Assembly: GCA_904394705.1 (NCBI GenBank)
Contig: CAJFNJ010000037.1
Span: forward strand, 1 to 31,805
Origin: Avimicrobium caecorum
GTDB taxonomy: Bacteria; Bacillota; Clostridia; Oscillospirales; Ruminococcaceae
Direction of reading: 5' to 3'
Length of the DNA: 31,805 bases
A program made the position numbers and the translations under genes. Positions 8,094 through 15,407 of the stretch are shown in pieces. The first letter of the stretch is position 1; each line of letters starts with the position of its first letter. The notes below the pieces were generated by a model. The model made no database searches. It saw nothing but the letters and a program-made list of their open reading frames with translations, and had not been told where the DNA came from.

Positions 8094-8816
8094 TCATCCA
8101 ATCAGATAGTTCCAGAACACGGCACTGACCATACCCAGGATCAGCGCATCTGCCATCACGAAGTTGGAAAGCCACTTGACCTTGTACTTCTTGATGATCC
8201 AGCGGTGTGCCATTGTGATCAGGGCGCTGGTGATCAGGGTCAGGGTGGCGATGGTGCCGGTAAAGATGCTTCGGGCGGGAACAAACACTGCCATCAGAGC
8301 CATAACGAAGCAACTCATAACCAGTGCGCCCCAGGCACCGCTCTTGGCACGATAGGAAGCCATACCGGTCTGGATGCTCTTGCCCAGGAACAGACAGCCC
8401 ACAACGCCGCCGATGATACCAAGGCTCATGGCGAGCATAACCGCGCCGGCTACATTGGGATCGTTGACCTCTACCAGGGCAGCGAGGGAGTCATATCCGG
8501 CGCCGATGGCTGCCATATCCGCCGCGATCAGCTCATAGCTCACCGATCCGATTACCGACAGACGGTACCAGGACCACGGCACGCCCAGAATAGCCTGGAG
8601 CGAGAACAGACCCACTACAACCGAGAGGGACGGTACAATACTGAACAAAGCCGAAGACTTGATGACACCCATGATCTCCTCTTTGGAAAGCCCGAGTTCC
8701 AATGCACGCTGCCGGGCCTGTTTGAGAGTAACCAGACAAAGCGCAAATACAAATAACAATCCCGCAATTACCAGTATGTAAAGCGGAAAACTGTTCATGA
8801 TCGACATGAATGTCAC
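8094..8816 (-). CDS. DUF5058 family membrane protein
   Basis: A 240-residue integral membrane protein matching DUF5058 by memory of its sequence: an N-terminal helix (FPLYILVIAGLLFVFALCLV), a basic linker KQARQRALELGLSKEEIMGV, then several helices including the FSIVPSLSVVVGLFSLQAIL stretch and a GAVMLAMSLGIIGGVVGCLF segment. The family has no established biochemical role. A GTG at 8816 is the best start, ten bases after AAGGAG; the ATG in frame at 8807 is the alternative. It is the first gene of a minus-strand operon with a second small membrane protein and an AbgB-like amidohydrolase, and is preceded by a good promoter with a 15-base palindrome. I infer one half of a carboxylate or dipeptide permease. 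Confidence 0.8.
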   Translation of the reverse strand: MTFMSIMNSFPLYILVIAGLLFVFALCLVTLKQARQRALELGLSKEEIMGVIKSSALFSIVPSLSVVVGLFSLQAILGVPWSWYRLSVIGSVSYELIAADMAAIGAGYDSLAALVEVNDPNVAGAVMLAMSLGIIGGVVGCLFLGKSIQTGMASYRAKSGAWGALVMSCFVMALMAVFVPARSIFTGTIATLTLITSALITMAHRWIIKKYKVKWLSNFVMADALILGMVSAVFWNYLIG

Positions 8817-8924
8817 AAGTCATCAACTCCTTAGTCTTATTCGATTTTTCCGTACTCCTTGTTTCTTTCCGGCGACAGAATATCTATGCAAATCTGTCTG
8901 TCCGGTAAAAACACCCTTATTTTG

Positions 8925-8953
8925 GTTATAACATTATTTGAAATAATTATCAA
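8925..8953 (-). promoter_or_regulatory. Promoter of the DUF5058 operon with a palindrome in the spacer
   Basis: On the minus strand TTGATA (8948-8953) and TATAAC (8925-8930) are separated by 17 bases. Bases 8933-8947 of that spacer form a 15-base inverted repeat, ATTATTT-G-AAATAAT. A dimeric regulator bound there would block RNA polymerase directly. The gene start is about 110 bases downstream. Bases between here and the methyltransferase terminator are simply AT-rich. Confidence 0.6.
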
Positions 8954-9052
8954 TATTTTTTAACAAAATAAATAAATTTTAGCAAATATATTAAAAGATA
9001 GCCTGATTTCTTGTATAATCCACAAATACAACTAAATACACAAAACAATAAA

Positions 9053-9091
9053 AGAATCCCATCTACAGCATACTGCCACAGATGGGATTCT
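9053..9091 (-). terminator. Rho-independent terminator after the RNA methyltransferase gene
   Basis: A perfect 12-base stem (AGAATCCCATCT and its complement) with a 15-base loop lies 19 bases beyond the minus-strand stop at 9110. It is followed on that strand by TTTTATTGTTTTG. Confidence 0.85.
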
Positions 9092-9109
9092 CACTTTTGG
9101 GGATTATTC

Positions 9110-10228
9110 CTATTTGAAATACATAAACAGCTGGCACTTGATCATGCCGTTATAGAGCTTGCGGCGTTTGTCTGCCGGACGCCCGAACAGCTTCTCAAAT
9201 TCCTCATGGGGACTGATGATGTAGTAGCTCATGCCCTCCCGGGGCTTGAATACCCGGCCCATGGTCCGGTAGAGCTCCTCTGCCTGCTTGATTTCCAGCA
9301 GACGCTCGCCATACGGCGGATTGCAGATCACTGCCGCCGGGAAGTCCGGCAGGGTGAAGTCCGCTATATCGGCCTGGCGAATCCGCAGCCGGCTGTCCAC
9401 TCCTGCCTTTTTGGCGTTCTCCAGCGAAAGAGCCGCCGCCTCGGCATCCAGGTCACTGCCATAGCCCCGGAACCTGGAATCCCGGTAGATCCCGGCATGG
9501 GCTTCCTTGCGGATCTCAGTCCAGCGCTCCTCCGGCACGATCCCCCAGCGCTCAGCTGCAAAGTGCCGGCGCATACCCGGGGCAATCTTCATGGCATGCA
9601 TGGCAGACTCGATCAGGAAGGTACCCGAACCGCAGAACGGGTCCATCACAACCGTATCCCGGCGCACATGGGCCAGGTCAATGATGCCGGCTGCCAGAGT
9701 CTCCTTGATGGGCGCCAGTGTGGATACCTGCCGGTACCCGCGCTTGTGCAGCGGCGCGCCGGATGTGTCCAGCATGATGGTCGCCTGATCCTTCAGAATG
9801 GAGAACTGGATCTGCCGGGCCGGACCGCTCTCCTCAAACCAGGATTTGCGGTACATCTCCCCCAGCCGCTTGACTGCCGCCTTCTTTACAATGGACTGGC
9901 AGTCCGGAACGCTGTGCAGCTGGGAATTGAGCGACCAACCCTTGACAGGGAAGGCGTCCATGCTGCCGATGAAATCCTCGAAGGGCAGCTTCACTGTGCC
10001 GTCAAACAGCTCGGTGAAGGTCCGGGCCGGAAAACTGCCCAGAACAATGAGCACCCGCTCTGCGGTGCGCAGATAGATGTTCGCCCGGATCACCATGGAG
10101 AAATCCCCCTCAAAGGTGACCTTGCCATCGGTGGTCTGAATATTCTGACCGCCCATCCGCTTGATCTCCCCGGAGAGGACACTCTCCAGACCAAACAGAC
10201 AGGGACAACAGATCGTTAGTGTTCCCAT
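9110..10228 (-). CDS. THUMP domain class I SAM-dependent RNA methyltransferase (RlmL-N/YpsC-like)
   Basis: A 372-residue cytoplasmic methyltransferase acting on rRNA or tRNA. The N-terminal part, from ICCPCLFGLESVLSGEIKRM onward, is the ferredoxin-like/THUMP RNA-binding module. The catalytic domain carries VVMDPFCGSGTFLIESAMHA (SAM-binding motif I, near residue 190) and ICNPPYGERL (the N-P-P-Y motif of N-methyltransferases, near 280). The length fits the single-domain Firmicutes family related to B. subtilis YpsC and to the N-terminal half of E. coli RlmL, which makes m2G in 23S rRNA. The start has AAGGCGG nine bases upstream. It is monocistronic with its own terminator. The target nucleotide is inferred from the family. 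Confidence 0.92.
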   Translation of the reverse strand: MGTLTICCPCLFGLESVLSGEIKRMGGQNIQTTDGKVTFEGDFSMVIRANIYLRTAERVLIVLGSFPARTFTELFDGTVKLPFEDFIGSMDAFPVKGWSLNSQLHSVPDCQSIVKKAAVKRLGEMYRKSWFEESGPARQIQFSILKDQATIMLDTSGAPLHKRGYRQVSTLAPIKETLAAGIIDLAHVRRDTVVMDPFCGSGTFLIESAMHAMKIAPGMRRHFAAERWGIVPEERWTEIRKEAHAGIYRDSRFRGYGSDLDAEAAALSLENAKKAGVDSRLRIRQADIADFTLPDFPAAVICNPPYGERLLEIKQAEELYRTMGRVFKPREGMSYYIISPHEEFEKLFGRPADKRRKLYNGMIKCQLFMYFK

Positions 10229-10429
10229 AAAGTACCGCCTTTTCTTTTATAGATCTCCCCTTGTGCGGGGTGCATTCTTTTTAATAATGCGTTTTGCTTC
10301 CCGATGCGTACACCCGCTATCAGAGACAGACTCTGCGGGCGCAAGCCGGGAAGAACCGCTGCCCACCGGGGGAAGCCATTCGAACAAAGAACTGCCCGCC
10401 GATCACCCGATCATAAGGACAAGCTTAAC

Positions 10430-10544
10430 AGCCGTCTTGCGGCTATTGTATCATGAAGCGTCAATGAAATGGTATCATTAACCATTGGGACGAATCGTCC
10501 GGCCATAAAAATTAAGTATAATAGCTGCTTTGCAGCTATTATAC
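10430..10544. repeat. Cluster of four hairpins with a shared intergenic motif
   Basis: In order: AGCCG/CGGCT (10430-10444), AATGGT/ACCATT (10468-10486), GGACGA/TCGTCC with a 1-base centre (10488-10500), and a perfect 13-base stem GTATAATAGCTGC/GCAGCTATTATAC with a TTT loop (10516-10544). Within it TGAAGCGTCAATGAAATGG (10454-10472) recurs at 30203-30221 with three transitions, also in a hairpin cluster. This looks like a dispersed palindromic intergenic element or a structured RNA. Confidence 0.5.
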
Positions 10545-10565
10545 CATATTTCCCCTGTTTTGGCG

Positions 10566-10596
10566 AGCCGGGAATGGCTCCTGACCCGGCTTTTTT
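10566..10596 (+). terminator. Orphan plus-strand terminator
   Basis: AGCCGGG/CCCGGCT with a 12-base loop is followed directly by TTTTTT. The nearest upstream gene is on the other strand, so the terminator must serve an unannotated plus-strand transcript or belong to a palindromic repeat. An alternative stem GAGCC/GGCTC overlaps it. Confidence 0.65.
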
Positions 10597-10621
10597 CGCA
10601 GTCCCGGCACCGCTCTCACAT

Positions 10622-10639
10622 ACAGTGAATATTCACTGT
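10622..10639. promoter_or_regulatory. Perfect 18-base palindrome, possible operator
   Basis: ACAGTGAATATTCACTGT is perfectly self-complementary and lies about 150 bases upstream of the -35 of the amidohydrolase promoter. It has no loop, so a dimeric protein binding site is more likely than an RNA hairpin. The regulator is unknown. Confidence 0.45.
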
Positions 10640-10785
10640 CTTTCAGAATCGATATTTTTCCGTCCGTTCCGGCACCGCTCCTGCTCCCCGCCAATCGCCT
10701 CCTTTCCGATCAATCCACGGATCATGGCAGTTTTTCTCTTCGGAGAAACGCAGGTTATTTTTTGAAAAAAAGCCACAAAAAAGAA

Positions 10786-10814
10786 TTGACAACCGGTCAT
10801 TCAGGTGATATGAT
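10786..10814 (+). promoter_or_regulatory. Strong sigma-A-type promoter of the amidohydrolase gene at 10866
   Basis: TTGACA (10786-10791), a 17-base spacer and TATGAT (10809-10814), with an extended TG one base before the -10. This is the closest match to consensus in the window. The leader is about 45 bases. Confidence 0.85.
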
Positions 10815-10865
10815 ACAGAAAGAATATTCATCATTTATGTATAAATTTACTGCGGAGGGATCGAG

Positions 10866-12290
10866 ATGGAAATGGTAAACGAGATCAAAAAACTTGTGGA
10901 CGCTAAGAAGGAAGCTTTCCTGCATGCCGGCGACCTGGTCTGGGAATATGCTGAAATCGGCTTCAAGGAATTCCAGTCTGCCAAGGCTCTGACCGATGTT
11001 CTCAAGGCCGAGGGCTTTGCGGTGGAGGAAGGCGTTGCCGGAATCCCCACTGCCTTTGTAGCCAGCTGGGGCGAAGGCAAGCCCATCATCGGTCTGCTGG
11101 GCGAATATGATGCCCTGCCTGCCCTCAAGCATGCTGCCGGCGATCCGGTGGAGAGCTCTGAGATTGTGAGCGAGAACGGTCATGGCTGCGGTCACAACCT
11201 GCTGGGCGCCGGTGCGCTGGGTGCCGCTGTGGCAATCAAGGATTATATGCAGGCCCATGGCCTCAAGGGTACCATCCGGTACTATGGCTGCCCCGGCGAG
11301 GAATTCGGCTCCGGCAAGATGTTCATGGCCCGGGCAGGACTCTTTGATGACCTGGATGCTGCCTTTACCTGGCACGGCGGCGCTTACAACGCCATCACTG
11401 CCGACCACTCGCTGGCTAACCTCTGCGCTTACTTCAAGTTCAAGGGACGCACCAGCCACGCTGCCGGTTCTCCTCATCTGGGACGCAGCGCCCTGGATGC
11501 CTGCGAACTGATGAATGTGGGCTGCAACTACCTCCGGGAGCATATCCTGCCCGATGAGCGCATCCACTATGCCTATACCGATGTGGGCGGTTCGGCTCCC
11601 AATGTGGTACAGGATCACGCCTGCGTCTTCTACTATGTACGGTCTCCCCGGCTGTATCAGGTGCTGGATCTCTATGAGCGGGTCAAGGATGTGGCCCGGG
11701 GCGCTGCTCTGATGACCGGTACCCAGCTCGAGATCGTCCTCAACGACGGCCTGTGCGATTATGTTCCCAACGACACCCTCTCCAAGCTGCTCTATGAGTC
11801 CTTCTGTGAGGCTGGCGGCCCCAAGTTCTCGGAGGAGGAAAAGGCTCTGGCTGCGGAGTTTGCCAAGACCTTCGATCCCGCCGCTGTGGCAGACAAGGCC
11901 CGTACCCTGGCTGCTCACTTCGGTCCGGAAGTGGCTGAGAAGTACAAGGATCAGATCCTGGTGGAGGACATCTTCCCCTATCACGCCAGCGATATGATCT
12001 CCAGCGGCAGCACCGATGTGGGCGATGTGAGCTACTGCGCACCCACCGCTCAGATGAATGTATCCACCTGGGCACTCTGCACCACCGGTCATACCTGGCA
12101 GGTGACTGCTCAGTCGGGCAGCAACATCGGACGCACCGGCACTGTCAAGGCCGCTGAAGTACTGGCCCTGGCTTCCATCAAGGCCATGCAGAATCCGGAG
12201 CTGCTCGAAAAGGCCAAGGAAGAGTGGAAAAAGACCACTGGCGGCAAGTATGTCTGCCCGGTAACCGACGATGTTCAGCCGGCCCTCTAA
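10866..12290 (+). CDS. M20D-type amidohydrolase (AbgB-like), paralogue 2
   Basis: A 474-residue cytoplasmic zinc amidohydrolase of family M20. Motifs: GHGCGHN at residues 105-111 and CPGEEFG at 142-148 for metal binding and catalysis, a SHAAGSPHLGRSALDACELM stretch in the dimerisation domain, and SGSTDVGDVSYCAPTAQMN near residue 380 carrying a C-terminal metal ligand region. The start has CTGCGGAGGG eight or so bases upstream of the ATG. It shares long identical blocks with the genes at 5857 and 12450, but the metal-site loop differs: EYDALPALKHAAGDPVESSE here against EFDALPSLSQEAG in the other two. It has its own strong promoter. Likely substrates are N-acyl or aminobenzoyl amino acids; the exact one is unknown. 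Confidence 0.9.
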   Translation: MEMVNEIKKLVDAKKEAFLHAGDLVWEYAEIGFKEFQSAKALTDVLKAEGFAVEEGVAGIPTAFVASWGEGKPIIGLLGEYDALPALKHAAGDPVESSEIVSENGHGCGHNLLGAGALGAAVAIKDYMQAHGLKGTIRYYGCPGEEFGSGKMFMARAGLFDDLDAAFTWHGGAYNAITADHSLANLCAYFKFKGRTSHAAGSPHLGRSALDACELMNVGCNYLREHILPDERIHYAYTDVGGSAPNVVQDHACVFYYVRSPRLYQVLDLYERVKDVARGAALMTGTQLEIVLNDGLCDYVPNDTLSKLLYESFCEAGGPKFSEEEKALAAEFAKTFDPAAVADKARTLAAHFGPEVAEKYKDQILVEDIFPYHASDMISSGSTDVGDVSYCAPTAQMNVSTWALCTTGHTWQVTAQSGSNIGRTGTVKAAEVLALASIKAMQNPELLEKAKEEWKKTTGGKYVCPVTDDVQPAL

Positions 12291-12343
12291 GGCTATAAAA
12301 TGAATGAATACCAAGTAATTCCTGCAAAATATACCCGTATTTC

Positions 12344-12372
12344 TTGACTTTGCCAGGGAAATCTGGTAAACT
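12344..12372 (+). promoter_or_regulatory. Promoter of the amidohydrolase gene at 12450
   Basis: TTGACT (12344-12349) and TAAACT (12367-12372) are separated by 17 bases. The gene therefore has its own start of transcription although it follows another amidohydrolase on the same strand; no terminator was seen between the two. Confidence 0.7.
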
Positions 12373-12387
12373 ATGAAAAAGCAATGT

Positions 12388-12416
12388 TGAATCCGTGTCA
12401 CTCTGGCACGGATTCA
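12388..12416 (+). promoter_or_regulatory. Leader hairpin before the amidohydrolase gene at 12450
   Basis: TGAATCCGTG and CACGGATTCA form a 10-base stem with a 9-base loop inside the predicted 5' leader. No T run follows, so it is not a terminator; it may stabilise the message or be a binding site. Confidence 0.45.
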
Positions 12417-12449
12417 GCTGTATATCGAAGATTAACGGAGGTATCTGTA

Positions 12450-13877
12450 ATGGCTGATGTTCAGAAGATCAAAGCCCTGGTGGACGAAAAGGCCGACAAG
12501 TTTGTCAATGTGGCAAACCAGGTCTGGAGCACACCCGAACTGGGTTTTAAGGAAGAGAAATCCGCTGCTGCCCTGATTGCTGCCCTGGAAAGCGAAGGCT
12601 TCAAGGTCACCACTGGCCTGGCTGGCATTCCCACCGCTTTTGTCGGTGTCTGGGGCGAAGGTCATCCGGCAATCGCTCTGCTCGGCGAGTTCGATGCTCT
12701 GCCCAGCCTGAGCCAGGAGGCCGGCAACGATGTCCATACCCCCATCTGTGAGGGCGGTAATGGTCATGGCTGCGGTCATAACCTGCTGGGCGCCGGTTCT
12801 CTGGCTGCCGCTGTGGCTGTCAAGGACTACATGGAACAGAACGGCATCAAGGGTTCGGTTCACTACTTCGGCTGCCCCGGTGAGGAGTTCGGCTGCGGCA
12901 AGATGTTCATGGCCCGTGCCGGTGCCTTCGATGGCATTGACGCCGCCTTCACCTGGCATCCCAGCAACCTCAACAGTGTCTGGGGCGTCAGCTCGCTGGC
13001 AAACAACAGCATCTACTACAAGTTCAAGGGCCGTACCAGCCATGCCGCTGCCTCTCCCCATCTGGGACGCAGCGCCCTGGATGCCTGTGAACTCATGAGC
13101 GTCGGCTGCAACTACCTCAGAGAACATATCATTCCCGAAGCCCGTCTGCACTATGCCTACCGGGATGTGGGCGGTTCCGCTCCCAATGTAGTACAGGATC
13201 ACGCCTGCGTCAACTACTTTATCCGTGCGCCCAAGATCACCCAGGTACTGGAGCTCATCGAGCGGGTCAACGATGTTGCCCGCGGCGCTGCCCTCATGAC
13301 CGGCACCGAGCTGGAGATCCAGACTGCCGCTGGCCTGTGCGACTATCAGCCCAACGATGTCCTCTCCCAGCTGCTCTGCGACTGCCTGATGGAGACTGGC
13401 GCTCCTGAATTCGACCAGGCTGACTACGATCTGGCCCGGAAGTTCTGGGACGATTACAGCGATGCCGAGATCGAATCCTCCCTGGCCAACATCAAGGGCG
13501 TTGCCCCGGATGAGGTCTATGAGGAAGTGCGCAAGAGCCCGCTGACCGAGTACATTGCCCCCTACAAGCACATTGACTATGCAATGCCCGGCTCCACCGA
13601 TGTAGGCGATGTGAGCTACTGCACTCCCACTGCTCAGCTGGGTACCTGCTGCTGGGCCAACGGTACTCCCGGTCACACCTGGCAGGTTGCTGCCCAGGAT
13701 GGCTGCAGCATCGGTCACAAGGGTATGATCGCCGCTTCCAAGGCTCTGGCCCTGGCTGTGATCCGCACCATGGAAGATCCTGAGCTGCTCAAGAAGGCTC
13801 ATGAGGAATATGTCAAGACCACCGGCGGCAAGTACATCTGCCCCGTTCCTCCGGAGACTGTTCCCCTGTTTGACTGA
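12450..13877 (+). CDS. M20D-type amidohydrolase (AbgB-like), paralogue 3
   Basis: A 475-residue cytoplasmic zinc amidohydrolase of family M20. GHGCGHN at residues 105-111 and CPGEEFG at 142-148 are the metal and catalytic motifs; the SHAAASPHLGRSALDACELM lid segment is the same as in the gene at 5857. The frame is open upstream to 12384, but the ATG at 12450 is chosen because ACGGAGG lies nine bases before it and MADVQKIKALVDEKADKF aligns with the starts of the paralogues; the upstream bases also contain the promoter and leader hairpin. It ends at a strong bidirectional terminator. The substrate is unknown. Sequence blocks suggest it is closer to the operon copy at 5857 than to its immediate neighbour. 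Confidence 0.9.
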   Translation: MADVQKIKALVDEKADKFVNVANQVWSTPELGFKEEKSAAALIAALESEGFKVTTGLAGIPTAFVGVWGEGHPAIALLGEFDALPSLSQEAGNDVHTPICEGGNGHGCGHNLLGAGSLAAAVAVKDYMEQNGIKGSVHYFGCPGEEFGCGKMFMARAGAFDGIDAAFTWHPSNLNSVWGVSSLANNSIYYKFKGRTSHAAASPHLGRSALDACELMSVGCNYLREHIIPEARLHYAYRDVGGSAPNVVQDHACVNYFIRAPKITQVLELIERVNDVARGAALMTGTELEIQTAAGLCDYQPNDVLSQLLCDCLMETGAPEFDQADYDLARKFWDDYSDAEIESSLANIKGVAPDEVYEEVRKSPLTEYIAPYKHIDYAMPGSTDVGDVSYCTPTAQLGTCCWANGTPGHTWQVAAQDGCSIGHKGMIAASKALALAVIRTMEDPELLKKAHEEYVKTTGGKYICPVPPETVPLFD

Positions 13878-13894
13878 TTCTGAATCAACACATC

Positions 13895-13927
13895 AAAAAA
13901 ACGGACAGCGGCTGCTGTCCGTTTTTT
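13895..13927. terminator. Bidirectional terminator between convergent genes
   Basis: A stem of 14 or so bases (AAAAAACGGACAGC with GCTGTCCGTTTTTT) around a 4-base loop has T runs on both strands. It serves the amidohydrolase ending at 13877 and the phosphorylase ending at 13986. Confidence 0.9.
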
Positions 13928-13932
13928 CTTGT

Positions 13933-13969
13933 CCGCGGCGGAAGATTCCATGCTCCGCCGCGGTTTTTA
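13933..13969 (+). terminator. Second hairpin terminator in tandem
   Basis: CCGCGGCGGA pairs with TCCGCCGCGG (11-base loop) and is followed by TTTTTAT on the plus strand. It stands six bases after the first terminator and would catch read-through toward the phosphorylase gene. Confidence 0.7.
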
Positions 13970-13985
13970 TATCGCTGTGCCGGGA

Positions 13986-15314
13986 TCAGTACAGCTCGGT
14001 TCCCTCTGCCGAGACCCGTCCCAGAATCAGCTTGGGGCTCTCGGGCAGCGGTTCCGGCGAAATGGTCACTGCCTCCAGGAACAGACGCTCTGCCTCATCA
14101 AACCGTGCCGGGTCTCCCGAGGTGTAGAGCCGTGCAAACTCAAAGCCGCCGTCCACCTGTTCGCCCAGGTTCATCTTGAAGTAGATGCCCGCTGTGTAGT
14201 CGATGGCATCCCCCTTGGCCTGCCGTCCGGCGCCCAGCATGGCAGCCGCAAGGCCGCATTTCTCGGCGTCAATATGGGTGATATAACCGTCCATCGGCGC
14301 CTTGACCCGACGGAAATCAGAGGCAGCCGGGAGCTTCTGGGTATCCTCGATCACCGATACATCGCCGCCCTGTGCCGCTACCATCTCCTTGAACTTTGCC
14401 AGGGCCGCTCCGGTCAGAATGGCTTCCCGGGCCAGCTTGTTGCAGTGGATAATATCCCCCTTGCCTGCCAGGTACAGCATATTGGCTGCCAGCTCCCGGC
14501 AGATGGTGGTCAGTTCCGAGGGGCCATGACCTTCCAGGGTCTCCACCGCCTCCCGGACCTCCAGGGTATTGCCCACCGCATTGCCCAGCGGCGCATCCAT
14601 GTTGGTGATCAGCGCCACAGTGCGCCGTCCAACCGCTTCTCCGATCTGCACCATGGTCTCCGCCAGACGCACCGCGTCCTCCAGCGTCTTCATGAACGCA
14701 CCGCTGCCCACCTTTACATCCAGCACAATGCCGTCTGCTCCGGCAGCGATCTTCTTGGACATGATGCTCGCCGCAATCAGCGGAATACTCTCCACAGTGG
14801 CAGTCACGTCCCGCAGCGCATAGAGCTTCTTGTCCGCCGGCGCCAGGTCGCCGCTCTGGCCCACCACACAGGCGCCTACGGTATTGACGGTGCGGATAAA
14901 TTCCTCCGGGGAAAGCTCCACACAGAAGCCGGGAATGGATTCCAGCTTATCCACAGTGCCGCCGGTGTGTCCCAGACCACGCCCGGACATCTTCGCCACC
15001 GGCACTCCGCAGGCTGCCACAATGGGAGCCACCACCATGGTGGTCTTGTCCCCCACGCCGCCGGTGGAATGCTTATCCGCCTTGAAGCCCTGAATCCCTG
15101 AAAGATCCACCAGATCTCCCGAATGGGCCATCCGGTCGGTGAGGACAGCGGTTTCATGGGGATCAAGCCCCTGGAAGTAGATTGCCATCATCAGGGCCGA
15201 AAGCTGATAATCCGGAATGGAACCATCGGTACAGCCCTGGACCACAAAGCTGATCTCTTCATCGGTCAATGGGAATCCGTCACGTTTTTTATGGATAATG
15301 TCATACATTCTCAT
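13986..15314 (-). CDS. pdp: Pyrimidine-nucleoside phosphorylase
   Basis: A 442-residue enzyme splitting thymidine, deoxyuridine or uridine with phosphate into the base and (deoxy)ribose-1-phosphate. The phosphate-binding KHSTGGVGDKTT loop lies near residues 83-94, and the family signature SGRGLGHTGGTVDKLESIPG near 113-132. The length and C-terminal domain match DeoA/Pdp. A choice between thymidine-specific DeoA and broad Gram-positive Pdp is not possible from sequence alone; Pdp is preferred by lineage. AAGGAG lies nine bases before the ATG. It is the last gene of a minus-strand run with nucleoside ABC importer genes, separated from the permease by about 93 bases holding a hairpin. The context supports uptake followed by phosphorolysis of nucleosides in the cytoplasm. 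Confidence 0.94.
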   Translation of the reverse strand: MRMYDIIHKKRDGFPLTDEEISFVVQGCTDGSIPDYQLSALMMAIYFQGLDPHETAVLTDRMAHSGDLVDLSGIQGFKADKHSTGGVGDKTTMVVAPIVAACGVPVAKMSGRGLGHTGGTVDKLESIPGFCVELSPEEFIRTVNTVGACVVGQSGDLAPADKKLYALRDVTATVESIPLIAASIMSKKIAAGADGIVLDVKVGSGAFMKTLEDAVRLAETMVQIGEAVGRRTVALITNMDAPLGNAVGNTLEVREAVETLEGHGPSELTTICRELAANMLYLAGKGDIIHCNKLAREAILTGAALAKFKEMVAAQGGDVSVIEDTQKLPAASDFRRVKAPMDGYITHIDAEKCGLAAAMLGAGRQAKGDAIDYTAGIYFKMNLGEQVDGGFEFARLYTSGDPARFDEAERLFLEAVTISPEPLPESPKLILGRVSAEGTELY

Positions 15315-15347
15315 AGTCAGACACTCCTTTATGATTTCGAAAGACCG

Positions 15348-15388
15348 GAACAGCCGCCCGGGACATGACTGACCACAGACGGCTGTTC
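15348..15388 (-). other. Intercistronic hairpin between permease and phosphorylase
   Basis: GAACAGCCG and CGGCTGTTC form a 9-base stem with a 23-base loop in the gap between the two genes. No T run follows on the minus strand, so it is more likely an attenuating or RNA-processing hairpin that adjusts phosphorylase expression than a full terminator. Confidence 0.45.
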
Positions 15389-15407
15389 ATAAACAAAGAC
15401 TTGGATT

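Larger units (their letters stand above)
10229..10596. other. Non-coding, hairpin-rich stretch; candidate structured RNA
   Basis: No credible gene is seen here. Bases 10297-10353 can fold as a rod: CTTCCCG pairs with CGGGAAG, then GCG with CGC, CCCGC with GCGGG, and AGAG with CTCT around a 5-base loop. Further along are hairpins at 10430-10444, 10468-10486, 10488-10500 and 10516-10544, then a plus-strand terminator at 10566-10596 with no plus-strand gene in front of it. This suggests a non-coding transcript. A possible plus promoter is TTAACA (about 10425-10430), 18 bases, TATCAT (about 10449-10454). I could not match it to 6S, SRP, RNase P or tmRNA by eye. Confidence 0.4.

Noticed and set aside
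10297..10353. Assignment of the rod-like hairpin as 6S RNA
   Set aside because: The central bubble and closing stem could not be matched by eye on either strand, so it is left as an unclassified structured element.
10797..12401. 534-codon minus-strand frame opposite the second amidohydrolase
   Set aside because: Shadow frame. It runs through the promoter regions of two plus-strand genes.
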